Assembly: GCA_964406735.1 (NCBI GenBank)
Contig: CAYOSU010000008.1
Coordinates: 5,980-69,979, forward strand
Source of the DNA: CAYOSU01 sp964406735
GTDB taxonomy: Bacteria > Bacillota > Clostridia > Christensenellales > CAMQZB01
Reading direction: 5' to 3'
DNA: 64,000 nucleotides
In this document: positions 17,643 to 25,738 of the stretch, in pieces
How the letters are laid out: each line of letters begins with the position of its first letter
Numbering within the stretch: the first letter of the stretch is position 1
Notes under the pieces: model-generated
Databases searched by the model: none
What the model saw: the letters and a program-made list of their open reading frames with translations, nothing else
Told to the model about the DNA's origin: nothing
Program-made: the position numbers and the translations under genes

Positions 17643-18374
17643 TCATTCCTTTGATACGAACTTTTTTGGCGTTTCGCCGTACGCCTTTTTGAACAGTGCG
17701 ATATACGCACTTTGCGAACAGAACGAGAGAGTATATACCACTTTAGAGACGCTGTATCCCGACAAAAGGAGCAGCTTGCTCTCTTCTAACTTCCTTGCGA
17801 GGATGTATTGCTTTGGCGTTTTTCCTAAATACTTTGAAAATAGCCTCGTAAAGTGGTTTTCAGAATAACCCGAGAGTGCCGCCAAGTCCTTGACGGATAT
17901 GTTTTCGTGCAAATGCTTTTCGATATAATTTATCGTAACTCTGATGTTTTTTGGACAGTTTTTGCCTCTCGAATCGCGAACTGCCTGCGTCAAGATCAGT
18001 ACCTTTTCGCCGATAAAGCGCATTATCTCTTCCGTAGAGTTCATTTCGTCGATAGTGCGGATATATTCGTCCGACAGATTGAACGCTTCCATCTCGTCAA
18101 GACCGCCGGCTATTGCAGCACGAGTGCCGAGCGTAATAGAGGCAACTGCCCAATACTTAGACTGTCTCAACGGGTCTTTTGAAAGCTTGCCTGCCACAAT
18201 GCCTTTTTCAAGCAATGAATCGAAAGCTCGTGCAACGTTTTCGACGTTGCCGTCCGTTACAAACTTATAAAAAGCGTTTTCCTCTGCGGTAGAGGTGTGC
18301 GAAACATTGCTTTCGCGCTGGTCAAATTTATTGGTTTCGGGCGCAACGATAAGCCCTACTTTGTTGTTCGTCAT
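17643..18374 (-). CDS. AraC family regulator
   Basis: 243 residues. The last 100 form the AraC DNA-binding domain: ISVKDLAALSGYSENHFTRLF (first helix-turn-helix), then KTPKQYILARKLEESKLLLL and the second unit with FCSQSAYIALFKKAYGETPKKF. The first 140 residues are helical, not a cupin, so the sensed signal differs from that of the other AraC proteins here. AGAGGA lies 7 bases before the ATG, so unlike the regulator at 12308 this one has a normal leader. It faces rhaA convergently and may act on the rhamnose locus or on the neighbouring remnants' former partners. Confidence 0.85.
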   Translation of the reverse strand: MTNNKVGLIVAPETNKFDQRESNVSHTSTAEENAFYKFVTDGNVENVARAFDSLLEKGIVAGKLSKDPLRQSKYWAVASITLGTRAAIAGGLDEMEAFNLSDEYIRTIDEMNSTEEIMRFIGEKVLILTQAVRDSRGKNCPKNIRVTINYIEKHLHENISVKDLAALSGYSENHFTRLFSKYLGKTPKQYILARKLEESKLLLLSGYSVSKVVYTLSFCSQSAYIALFKKAYGETPKKFVSKE

Positions 18375-18562
18375 CGTTTATCCTCTTTGTCAAATATTCC
18401 CGTGCGATCGGTTTCCGTTGCACGACCATTGATATTCATATAGAATAATAGCATAAAACGTGGATATAAGCAATGATTTTATGATATTTGCCTTGTTTTA
18501 ATTGTATAATATAGCAAATTTGTGGTGTATAATTGTTTTAACGATATGATGCGGAGGGAAAT

Positions 18563-18685
18563 ATGGAAAGCAAAAGTAAATATCAGGCAACACGAGAAGA
18601 GATTGAAAAAGCATTTCTTGCGGCGGATTTCGGAACGGTCGCAAACTATGAGCCACTCGGCGAGGGGATGTTCAATGCAGCGTAG
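18563..18685 (+). pseudogene. fragment resembling the N-terminus of an aminoglycoside-phosphotransferase-like kinase
   Basis: After a good ribosome-binding site (GGAGGG) and ATG, 40 codons read MESKSKYQATREEIEKAFLA and later YEPLGEGMFNAA before a TAG. The LGEGMFN glycine loop resembles the start of aminoglycoside-phosphotransferase-type kinases, but the reading stops there and runs into MATE-like sequence in another frame. This looks like a deletion joint between two genes. The kinase assignment is weak. Confidence 0.4.
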
Positions 18686-18686
18686 C

Positions 18687-19115
18687 GGGTTATAACTTTG
18701 GTGCAAAAAATTATAGAAGGGTAAAGGAATCCGTGTGTGCGGCGGTTGTGCTTTTGCTCGTTTATGCGGTGGTAGCCTTTGTTGTTTTGGAATTATTCCC
18801 GAATAATTTGTTGAGACTGTTCACGACGAGTAAAGAAACGATAGCGATGTCTGCCTCGTGCTTGACTGTAATTTCGTTGAGCATATTCGTTCACCTGTTT
18901 CGAACGTATTAGGCGTTGCTTTTCAGGCTATGGGGAAGAAATATTCCGCCGCCTTGGTGTTCGTTTCAACACTCGTATTCGTATTGCCTCTGTCTGTCCT
19001 TTTGTCAAGCCGCTTTGCTTTGAACGGTGTATGGTACTCTACCGTCATAGCGAACCCCCTATCAGCGATAGTAGCGATATGCGTTTGGCTTTTCGTCAAG
19101 AAAAAGTTGCGGTAA
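18687..19115 (+). pseudogene. MATE family efflux transporter remnant (C-terminal third)
   Basis: From 18688 the frame reads GYNFGAKNYRRVKE, a MATE signature usually found after the middle of the protein, followed by a membrane helix, up to a TAG at 18910. The next frame carries on with PVSNVLGVAFQAMGKKY and two more helices to KKKLR at 19115. So the last roughly 140 codons of a 450-residue transporter remain, with one frameshift near 18890-18900 and no N-terminal two thirds. A terminator follows, so the 3' end of the old gene is intact. Confidence 0.75.
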
Positions 19116-19138
19116 ACTCCAATAATAAAGATCAATTC

Positions 19139-19167
19139 GGCGTCGAAGCGTTCGACGCCGTTTTTTT
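19139..19167 (+). terminator. intrinsic terminator after MATE remnant
   Basis: GGCGTCGAA and TTCGACGCC with a GCG loop, followed by G and seven T. Confidence 0.9.
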
Positions 19168-19313
19168 ATGTGCAAAGCGTGATTACGGTTTCATAGATAT
19201 ATTTTTATGACGGGTTGTGAACTGAATTTTGACATAAACTGTAACGTTGTTTGACATTTTTGCAAAAGTGTTAAAAAATAATTAATAATATTGTCAAAAA
19301 CATTAATATTTTG

Positions 19314-19343
19314 CAATACAAATGCGGCGTTTGGTGGGATAAT
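19314..19343 (+). promoter_or_regulatory. promoter with CAATACA box, first binding-protein gene
   Basis: CAATACA (19314-19320), 17 bases, GATAAT (19338-19343). Same arrangement as at 5662, 22100 and 28732. Confidence 0.55.
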
Positions 19344-19355
19344 ACTCTTGACATA

Positions 19356-19371
19356 TTGCGATATATCGCAA
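19356..19371. promoter_or_regulatory. perfect 16-bp palindrome in the leader, candidate operator
   Basis: TTGCGATATATCGCAA is a perfect palindrome just after the expected transcription start and next to the AAGGAG site. It could be a repressor site or a small RNA hairpin covering the ribosome-binding site. Confidence 0.5.
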
Positions 19372-19387
19372 AAAAAGGAGTGAAGAA

Positions 19388-21211
19388 ATGAAGAGAGTAT
19401 TAGGAGTAGTTTTGGCTATTGTATGCCTTGCTACCTCTTGTATGGGACTTGCGTCCTGTGCAAAAAAGGACGAGGGTACGTTTACGTGGCTGCTTGCAAC
19501 GGGCGCAGACGAATCGTTTATTTCAAGCTACAACGAGAACCCTGTAATAAAGTGGTATCTTTCAAAGGAATACAACGGAAACACGCTGAGCCTTGATTTC
19601 AAAACATTGGTCGCAGGCTCTGAAAGCGATCAATATCAGACTATGATATCGACGGGCGAGTATTACGACGTACTCGATACGAACTATTCGGCGTATTCGG
19701 TAGAGACGCTATACAATATGGGCGTTGCTTTGGACTTAACGGAGCTTATTGAGCAGTATATGCCCAATTATTTGAAGTTCGTCAACTCTAACGACGAGCT
19801 GAAAAGGTATGCATACACAAACGTTGACGGCGAAATGAAGATGCTGCAGATAGTTGGCGGCAGCACTCAACCGTCCGTACCGTTCAAGGGGTATATGTAT
19901 AGAAGAGATTGGGTCGTAAAATACGGCACGAACCCGCAGACCGGCGAACCGTTTACCGGCGGATATACGGCAAAGAACGAGGACGGTACTAACGACGTCA
20001 ATTCATGGGAAGATAATATAATATTCCCGTCCTGGTATTCCGACAACAAGTACGTAACGGAATATAAAGCTAACCACCCCGAATGGGACGGTACGGATCC
20101 CGTATTCATTTCTGACTGGGAGTGGATGTTTGGAATATTCGAGAAAGCGTTTGCCGATCTAGGTGTGAAGGACGGTTATATGGTATCGATGTATTACTTG
20201 GGCTACATCGAGACGGGCGACTTCTTCTCGTCGTTCGGTGGCGGCTCTCCGCTTTGGTCGTTGAAAGACGGCGAAGTAGCGTTCAATGCCACTTCTGATT
20301 CGATGAAGTCTTACTTAGAGTGCCTCAACGCTTGGTATGAAAAAGGCTGGCTTGATAAAGAATTCAGCGAGCGTTCGTCCGACGGAATGTTCTGGACTAT
20401 TGACACTGCGGCAACGTCGCAAGGCAAAGTGCCAATGATGATAGGCGGCTTGGGTAAGGTCGGAAATTACAGCGAGAGCAAAGAATATCCCCTTACAAAG
20501 GACCTTATGCTTGCGCCTGCAAGACTTCCGATCAACGACGTATACGGAGCGGAAAGCACGAAAGGTGTCGAACCCGATGATCTTTATCAGGGCTCGTACT
20601 ATCGCGGTTCTGTCATAATAACATCTGCTGCCGAAAATAAGGACTTAGCGACGCTTCTGACATTTATGGATTACTTGTATACCGACGAAGCGATGATGGC
20701 ATTCTCGTACGGACTTAACAAAGAGCAGTACGATGAGATAAAGGACAGCTTAGAGAAGAATAGAGACGGGCTCGATATATACGAGAGATACGATCTCACG
20801 AACGGCGCATATTATTACGAAGGAGAGGACCTTTATATGCGTGAAGCGTTAGAGAAAGTAAATTTTCTTTTGCATTCGGCAACCCCTCAGCGAGTATCTA
20901 TAGGAAAAGCCCTTGTCAACGCAAATAAATTAAAAAACAGCTATACGGAAAAGGCTTACTCCGAATGGGATTTTTATCGTGCGTCTGCCGATATAAGAAA
21001 CTACTCGGATCTTTTCACCGAAGATCAGTCTAAGACTTATAGCCGCGTAAGAAGCTCGATAAACACCAAGATGTCAGTTGAGATACCCAAGTTCATCAAG
21101 GGTGAATATAATTTAGATTCCGATTTTGATACGTTCACAAAGACATTAAACAAGATGGGCTACGAAAAAGTAACGGCTATTTTCAAAGAGCTCGTTGATA
21201 TGTATAATTAA
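19388..21211 (+). CDS. extracellular sugar-binding lipoprotein (ABC transporter type)
   Basis: 607 residues with a lipoprotein signal peptide ending in the lipobox LASC (Cys24), so it should be anchored outside the membrane. Size and pattern (early YNVETL-type helix region with DLTELIEQYMPNY, the repeated Trp-Tyr segments, C-terminal IPKFIKGEYNLDSDFDTF) fit the large LplA-like binding proteins that feed oligosaccharides to a two-permease ABC importer. No permease or ATPase gene is adjacent, so its partners are elsewhere. It is closely related to the protein at 22180-23997. A TetR gene faces it from the other side of a terminator. Confidence 0.88.
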   Translation: MKRVLGVVLAIVCLATSCMGLASCAKKDEGTFTWLLATGADESFISSYNENPVIKWYLSKEYNGNTLSLDFKTLVAGSESDQYQTMISTGEYYDVLDTNYSAYSVETLYNMGVALDLTELIEQYMPNYLKFVNSNDELKRYAYTNVDGEMKMLQIVGGSTQPSVPFKGYMYRRDWVVKYGTNPQTGEPFTGGYTAKNEDGTNDVNSWEDNIIFPSWYSDNKYVTEYKANHPEWDGTDPVFISDWEWMFGIFEKAFADLGVKDGYMVSMYYLGYIETGDFFSSFGGGSPLWSLKDGEVAFNATSDSMKSYLECLNAWYEKGWLDKEFSERSSDGMFWTIDTAATSQGKVPMMIGGLGKVGNYSESKEYPLTKDLMLAPARLPINDVYGAESTKGVEPDDLYQGSYYRGSVIITSAAENKDLATLLTFMDYLYTDEAMMAFSYGLNKEQYDEIKDSLEKNRDGLDIYERYDLTNGAYYYEGEDLYMREALEKVNFLLHSATPQRVSIGKALVNANKLKNSYTEKAYSEWDFYRASADIRNYSDLFTEDQSKTYSRVRSSINTKMSVEIPKFIKGEYNLDSDFDTFTKTLNKMGYEKVTAIFKELVDMYN

Positions 21212-21233
21212 GAAGTAACTGATTGCCAATACG

Positions 21234-21267
21234 AAAAAGGCGACTTCGATCTTGAAGTCGTCTTTTT
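21234..21267 (+). terminator. intrinsic terminator after first binding-protein gene
   Basis: AAGGCGACTTC and GAAGTCGTCTT form an 11-bp stem (one G-U) followed by TTT. Confidence 0.85.
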
Positions 21268-21325
21268 CTATTCAATATAAAGTTAAACGGAAAATTTTCG
21301 TTGGACTATTGCACTTGATCGCTCG

Positions 21326-21913
21326 TCAGAAGAAGTATTTGGTGAGCACAGTCGGAACTAACGATTTTACCATCTCGATATTAAGAAGAGTCGTGTTGTT
21401 CGTCGTTGTCGAGCTCTGTGCATTGGAGTTATCGTAGTATTTGTAATCGGAAAGAGTTATGTAAGTAAGCCTCGTCAATATGTGTGCAAATTGGTTGCAA
21501 GCCATATGGCAAAGGAAGTGAGGGTCTTGCTCCTTTTTCCACCCGTTGTCGGATAGTATTTTGTAAAGTACGACTTGCAGGTTGTTAGCAAAAGGGTTTT
21601 CGAGAAGACTGAAATCATTGTACATATAAATTGAGTGAATCAAAAACTCCGAGTGCTCGTGTATTAGTGTGTGCATGTCGGTAATAAACAGCGGAAAGGT
21701 AACCACTCCTTTCATGTTGATGTATTTCTCGATAAGATCCTTTTGCACGTTGCTTGCCGCATCATACTTGTCCTCGAAATATGAATAAAATGTCGGTCTC
21801 GTAACCTTTGCGCACCTACATATCTCCGCAACGCTTGTGTCCTTGACGTGTTTCTTTTTCAAAATGTCGTAGACGGCGTTCTTTATTTTTTGCTCTGAAC
21901 CATAATTTCCCAT
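21326..21913 (-). CDS. TetR family regulator (first copy)
   Basis: 195 residues from ATG 21913. The N-terminal helix-turn-helix reads VKDTSVAEICRCAKVTRPTF followed by YSYFEDKYD, typical of TetR; the rest is the helical ligand/dimer domain and it ends in SLVPTVLTKYFF. The longer frame to 21976 includes the promoter, so it is rejected as the start. There is no Shine-Dalgarno: a TTGACA/TACAAT promoter ends 6 bases before the ATG, predicting a leaderless mRNA. It is related to the TetR at 24208 (same C-terminal ending), and each sits convergently behind a binding-protein gene. Confidence 0.88.
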   Translation of the reverse strand: MGNYGSEQKIKNAVYDILKKKHVKDTSVAEICRCAKVTRPTFYSYFEDKYDAASNVQKDLIEKYINMKGVVTFPLFITDMHTLIHEHSEFLIHSIYMYNDFSLLENPFANNLQVVLYKILSDNGWKKEQDPHFLCHMACNQFAHILTRLTYITLSDYKYYDNSNAQSSTTTNNTTLLNIEMVKSLVPTVLTKYFF

Positions 21914-21919
21914 ACGGGT

Positions 21920-21948
21920 ATTGTAGCGTATTATTTTATCGATGTCAA
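21920..21948 (-). promoter_or_regulatory. promoter of leaderless TetR gene (first copy)
   Basis: On the minus strand: TTGACA (21948-21943), 17 bases, TACAAT (21925-21920), 6 bases, ATG. The +1 base would be the A of the ATG. Confidence 0.82.
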
Positions 21949-21989
21949 CGCAAAGGATAACAGAACAAAAGCTCAAATAATATCTTTTT

Positions 21990-22009
21990 ACAAAACAAAA
22001 TGTTTTATT
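21990..22009. promoter_or_regulatory. candidate TetR operator in the divergent region
   Basis: ACAAAACA AAAT GTTTTATT contains AAAACA-AAA-TGTTTT inverted halves. A shorter form, ACAAAACAGTTTTATT, overlaps the promoter of the second TetR gene (24807-24822), suggesting a shared site recognised by the two related repressors. Confidence 0.45.
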
Positions 22010-22099
22010 GATTGATATACTATGTGTAGAAACGCTTCACACAAGCTCAAAAGTGAGAAAAACGGATATGACTATATCTCAAAGAACTAAAAAATTTTA

Positions 22100-22129
22100 C
22101 AATACAAAATCGGATAATGGTGTAATAAT
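22100..22129 (+). promoter_or_regulatory. promoter with CAATACA box, second binding-protein gene
   Basis: CAATACA (22100-22106), 17 bases, AATAAT (22124-22129). Confidence 0.5.
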
Positions 22130-22179
22130 AAAAAATATAGTCGTGATTTATGCGCTATAAATGAAAAAGGAGAAAAATT

Positions 22180-23997
22180 ATGAAGAAGGTTTTATCGATA
22201 GTTTTAGCGATCGCCTGCCTTTTGACGTCTTGCTTGGGACTTGCTTCCTGCTCAAAGGCTGATTCAAACACGTTCACTTGGCTTTTGTCGCAGGGCGTTG
22301 ACGAGATGTATCTTTCAAGCTACAACGTACACCCCGTCATCAAGTGGTTCTTATCAAAGGAATATAACGGCAATACATTGGATATCGACTTCAAGACGAT
22401 GGTAGCAGGCTCTGAAAAGGACCAATTCCAGACTATGATCTCGACGGGCGATTACTACGACGTTTTGGACGTGGCTTATTCCGCATATTCCGTAGAAACG
22501 CTTTACAATATGGGTATCGCTATGGATCTCACGGAGCTTATCGAGCAATATATGCCCAACTATAAGGCGTTTATTGCAGAAAACGACGAAGTCAGGATGA
22601 GTGCGTATACTATCATTGACGGCGAGAAGAAGATGCTTCAGATAGTTGCCGGTGGCGACGTTGCAAATACCTTTGAGGGGTATATGTACAGAAGAGATTG
22701 GCTATTAAAGTACGGAACTAACCCTCAAACCGGTGAGCCTTTTACGGGTGGATATACTGCAAAGGATGAGGGCGGTAAGAACGATGCCAACTCTTGGGTG
22801 GATGATATCGTTTTCCCCTCCTGGTATTCTGATAACAAATACGTTACAACGTATAAAGCGGCTCATCCCGAATGGGATGGAACGGATCCGGTGTTCATTT
22901 CAGACTGGGAGTGGATGTTCGAGATATTTGAAAAAGCGTTTGCTGATCTCGGTATAACTGACAGCTATATTCTTTCCATTCCGTATAACGGTTATAACGG
23001 TATGGGCGACCTGTTCTCGTCTTTCGGCGGTGGTGGTCCGACTTGGACGAAAAAGAACGGAGAGGTGGTTTTTAACGTAGATTCCGATTCGACGAGAGCG
23101 TATTTAGAGTGCGTAAGAAATTGGTACGATAAGGGATGGCTTGATGAAGAGTTCGACGAGCGTTCGTCCGATATGTTCTGGAAGATAGACGTTCCGATGC
23201 AAACGCAGGGAAAGGTTCCTGTAATGTGTTCTGGTGCTGGTAGCATCGGCAGCAATAAAGATACAAGTGAATATCCGCTAACCGATGGTATAATGCTTTA
23301 TCCAATGAGGCTTCCTATCAACGACGTTTACGGAACTGAAAGCACGAAGGGAGTTGAGCCCGACTGCTTGTATCAAGGCTCTGCAAAGACAGGTTCTATT
23401 ATTATTACCTCAAATGCTGAGGGTAAGGACTTGGCAACACTTCTTACCTTCATAGATTATCTGTATTCCGAAGAAGGAATAAGAACGTCTGCAATGGGAC
23501 TTAATAAAGAGCAATACGAAGAAATAAAAGACAGCTTGGAAAAGGACGGCGAAGGTCTTGACATCATGCAAAGATATGATCTTACTGACGGAGCTTATAC
23601 CGAGAAGGACGGAAAGTATTACCGTGCAAAGGTAGTTGAATACGGCGGATATTTGCAGATGGCGATAAGTAACGACAGAATGTCCGTCGGAAGAAATATG
23701 AACAGCAAGATAGCTTTCAATAACTCGATGACCGAGAAAGCGTACTCCGAATGGATGCTCTATCGAGCAACGGCTGACGTTTACGTATACGATGACTTCT
23801 TCGACGAGGATCAGTCGAAGACCTACAACCGTACGGCAAATATGTTAAACGACAAAATGGCGGTTGAGATCCCGAAGTTCATTAAGGGCGAATATAATAT
23901 GGATTCCGACTTTAATACCTTCATTAAGACGATCAACAAGATGGGACATGAAAAGGTAACTAAGATACTTTCCGACGTAATGAATAAATATGCGTAA
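22180..23997 (+). CDS. extracellular sugar-binding lipoprotein, paralogue
   Basis: 605 residues, with lipobox LASC (Cys24) after a signal peptide almost the same as that of the protein at 19388. The two align along their whole length, sharing for example DLTELIEQYMPNY, GTNPQTGEPFTGGYTAK, SDWEWMF, LGLNKEQY-type helices and IPKFIKGEYN. They are paralogues from a tandem duplication that have since diverged, mostly near the presumed ligand cleft (IPYNGYNG against MYYLGYIE), so they may bind different oligosaccharides. AAGGAG precedes the ATG. No permease is adjacent. Confidence 0.88.
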   Translation: MKKVLSIVLAIACLLTSCLGLASCSKADSNTFTWLLSQGVDEMYLSSYNVHPVIKWFLSKEYNGNTLDIDFKTMVAGSEKDQFQTMISTGDYYDVLDVAYSAYSVETLYNMGIAMDLTELIEQYMPNYKAFIAENDEVRMSAYTIIDGEKKMLQIVAGGDVANTFEGYMYRRDWLLKYGTNPQTGEPFTGGYTAKDEGGKNDANSWVDDIVFPSWYSDNKYVTTYKAAHPEWDGTDPVFISDWEWMFEIFEKAFADLGITDSYILSIPYNGYNGMGDLFSSFGGGGPTWTKKNGEVVFNVDSDSTRAYLECVRNWYDKGWLDEEFDERSSDMFWKIDVPMQTQGKVPVMCSGAGSIGSNKDTSEYPLTDGIMLYPMRLPINDVYGTESTKGVEPDCLYQGSAKTGSIIITSNAEGKDLATLLTFIDYLYSEEGIRTSAMGLNKEQYEEIKDSLEKDGEGLDIMQRYDLTDGAYTEKDGKYYRAKVVEYGGYLQMAISNDRMSVGRNMNSKIAFNNSMTEKAYSEWMLYRATADVYVYDDFFDEDQSKTYNRTANMLNDKMAVEIPKFIKGEYNMDSDFNTFIKTINKMGHEKVTKILSDVMNKYA

Positions 23998-24038
23998 GTC
24001 TTAGTAGATAGTCAGAATAATAGCCAATACAAAGCAAG

Positions 24039-24066
24039 AGGCAACTCCTTTTTGGGGTTGCCTTTT
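24039..24066 (+). terminator. intrinsic terminator after second binding-protein gene
   Basis: AGGCAACTCC and GGGGTTGCCT form a 10-bp stem (one G-U) followed by TTT. Confidence 0.8.
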
Positions 24067-24175
24067 GCTATAGCAAAGTTGTCTTTTTCGTTGTTGTACA
24101 CAATTTTAAATATAATTTTACCGCCGCCCGTATGAAAAGCTGGAATTGATGGCGGGGATCGGAGGTGTTTCTCCT

Positions 24176-24205
24176 AAAATAAGACCGCTTGTGCGGTCTT
24201 AAAAA
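24176..24205 (-). terminator. terminator of the second TetR gene
   Basis: AAGACCGC-TTGT-GCGGTCTT; on the minus strand it is followed by ATTTTA. Confidence 0.7.
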
Positions 24206-24207
24206 GC

Positions 24208-24798
24208 TCAGAAAAAATATTTTGTCAAGATGACGGGCGTCAGCGACTTCAATACCTCTGCACCGGAAATAAGATTTTTCTTGGCCGCTTCGTTATAAAC
24301 CGCAGTGTCGTATTTATAGTTAGAAATATCGATGTACATCAGCCTTATGATGCTGTGTGAAAAAATATTGCAGGCGTTAGAACATAGATTGTTCGGATCG
24401 GCGTTTCTGTTCCATCCGTTGTCGTCGAGTATCTGATAAAAAATGTTTTGAATAAGCTCCGAAAAAGCGTTTTCAAGGCTGTTTTGACCGTTAAAATAAA
24501 TGGTGTTTTTCAAAAACGCTGTGTTTTCTGCCATGAGTGGATCCATATGTATATAAAAATACTGGAAGGTCATAGGCTTTGTTTCGCCGATATATTTTGC
24601 GAAAAGCTCCTTGAAGATCGCTTCCACTGCGTCGTATTTGTCTTTGTAATACGCATAAAAAGATCGCCTTGAAATGCCCGCACGATCGGCTATCTCCGAA
24701 ACGCAGGTGTCCTCGATTTTTTTTTCGCACAATATGTCATAAAGTGCTTGCCTTATCCTGACGTCTGTATTCTGTTCGTTTTTTGAATGTGTACCCAT
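24208..24798 (-). CDS. TetR family regulator (second copy)
   Basis: 196 residues. The helix-turn-helix region reads IEDTCVSEIADRAGISRRSF followed by YAYYKDKYD; the C-terminal domain ends in SLTPVILTKYFF, like the TetR at 21326. Related motifs such as DDNGW and LCSNACN match DNGW and LCHMACN in the first copy. No ribosome-binding site is present; a TTGACT/TATTAT promoter ends 6 bases before the ATG, so the mRNA is probably leaderless. It faces the binding-protein gene at 22180 convergently, completing the second copy of the module. Confidence 0.88.
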   Translation of the reverse strand: MGTHSKNEQNTDVRIRQALYDILCEKKIEDTCVSEIADRAGISRRSFYAYYKDKYDAVEAIFKELFAKYIGETKPMTFQYFYIHMDPLMAENTAFLKNTIYFNGQNSLENAFSELIQNIFYQILDDNGWNRNADPNNLCSNACNIFSHSIIRLMYIDISNYKYDTAVYNEAAKKNLISGAEVLKSLTPVILTKYFF

Positions 24799-24804
24799 AA
24801 AAAT

Positions 24805-24833
24805 ATAATAAAACTGTTTTGTATGAAAGTCAA
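24805..24833 (-). promoter_or_regulatory. promoter of leaderless TetR gene (second copy), overlapping a candidate operator
   Basis: On the minus strand: TTGACT (24833-24828), 17 bases, TATTAT (24810-24805), 6 bases, ATG. The spacer and -10 contain ACAAAACAGTTTTATT (24807-24822), a probable autoregulatory site. Confidence 0.78.
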
Positions 24834-24877
24834 TGGCTTATCATGAAAGCCGCCTTTATCTGTTCGGTATTTAGTTG

Positions 24878-25636
24878 TTATGATTTTCTTTTTTTGGGGC
24901 TTTTGCCCTTTATGGCTCTGTAATTTCTGTTAAAGGAGCGCAGGGAGTTGTATCCGCATTGAATGGAGATCTCCGTAACCGAAAGGTCGGTGGAATTTAA
25001 GAGGTTTTCCGCTTTTGATATGCGGTATTCGTTGACGAGCTGCAAAAAGCTCGTGCCGAAAGTCGAATTGAATAGGTTTGATGTGTAGTTATAATTATAC
25101 CCAAGTTTTTTTGCGAGAGTCCCGAGTGAGATGTTAGATGTGTAATTGTCCTCGATGTACTGCACGATCTCGGCTATGGTGTCATAAAACTTCTGGTCTC
25201 TCTTGTGGAAAGTCGTGCGCTGTTCAAAGACTGCGCATATTGCGTAAAGCATTGCCTTGGTCTGAAAAACGCTCTCAGAGCTTCGTAAAATATCGTTGTA
25301 GGTTGAGACCTCTCCGAAGTTAAAAACGGGATTATCGGCCTCAAACAGCTTGTATTTCTCGAAAAAGTCGGGCGTGTAGTCGGTTGAATAGATGCAAAGG
25401 TAGCTTTCACTTTCCTTTGTTGTCTTATACGAATGTGCCTGATTTGGCAAGATCATTGCCGCATCTCCCTTTTTCATAAGGAAGCTCTTTCCCTCGACGG
25501 AGAGTATCATCTCGCCGCTTAAGATATAGATGTACTCGGCGCTCGAATGTATGTGAGTACCGAAGTTCAGGTTCTTATCCACTTGGTGGTAGATGTAACC
25601 GCTTTTGTTTGAACGTTCTTTTTCGTATATGATCAT
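24878..25636 (-). CDS. AraC family regulator with cupin domain (xylose locus)
   Basis: 252 residues: a cupin domain with NFGTHIHSSAEYIYILSGE (about 24-42) and the later proline-turn ILPNQAHSY, then an AraC DNA-binding domain with ISLGTLAKKLGYNYNYTSNL and CGYNSLRSFNRNYRAIKG. AAGGTG lies 4 bases before the ATG. It is divergent from xylAB with 102 bases between, so it is the likely sensor of xylose or xylosides. It is tandem with, and downstream from its promoter side of, the second TetR gene. Confidence 0.87.
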   Translation of the reverse strand: MIIYEKERSNKSGYIYHQVDKNLNFGTHIHSSAEYIYILSGEMILSVEGKSFLMKKGDAAMILPNQAHSYKTTKESESYLCIYSTDYTPDFFEKYKLFEADNPVFNFGEVSTYNDILRSSESVFQTKAMLYAICAVFEQRTTFHKRDQKFYDTIAEIVQYIEDNYTSNISLGTLAKKLGYNYNYTSNLFNSTFGTSFLQLVNEYRISKAENLLNSTDLSVTEISIQCGYNSLRSFNRNYRAIKGKSPKKRKS

Positions 25637-25677
25637 AAAACACCTTAACTTTTGTCTTATATTATAGTATTTTTGAC

Positions 25678-25706
25678 TTGAAAATGCAATAGTTTTACTG
25701 TATAAT
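25678..25706 (+). promoter_or_regulatory. sigma-A promoter of xylAB
   Basis: TTGAAA (25678-25683), 17 bases, TATAAT (25701-25706), followed by AAAGGAGG at 25723-25730. Confidence 0.8.
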
Positions 25707-25738
25707 GAAGAAAAATAGTCTTAAAGGAGGCTTTTTTG

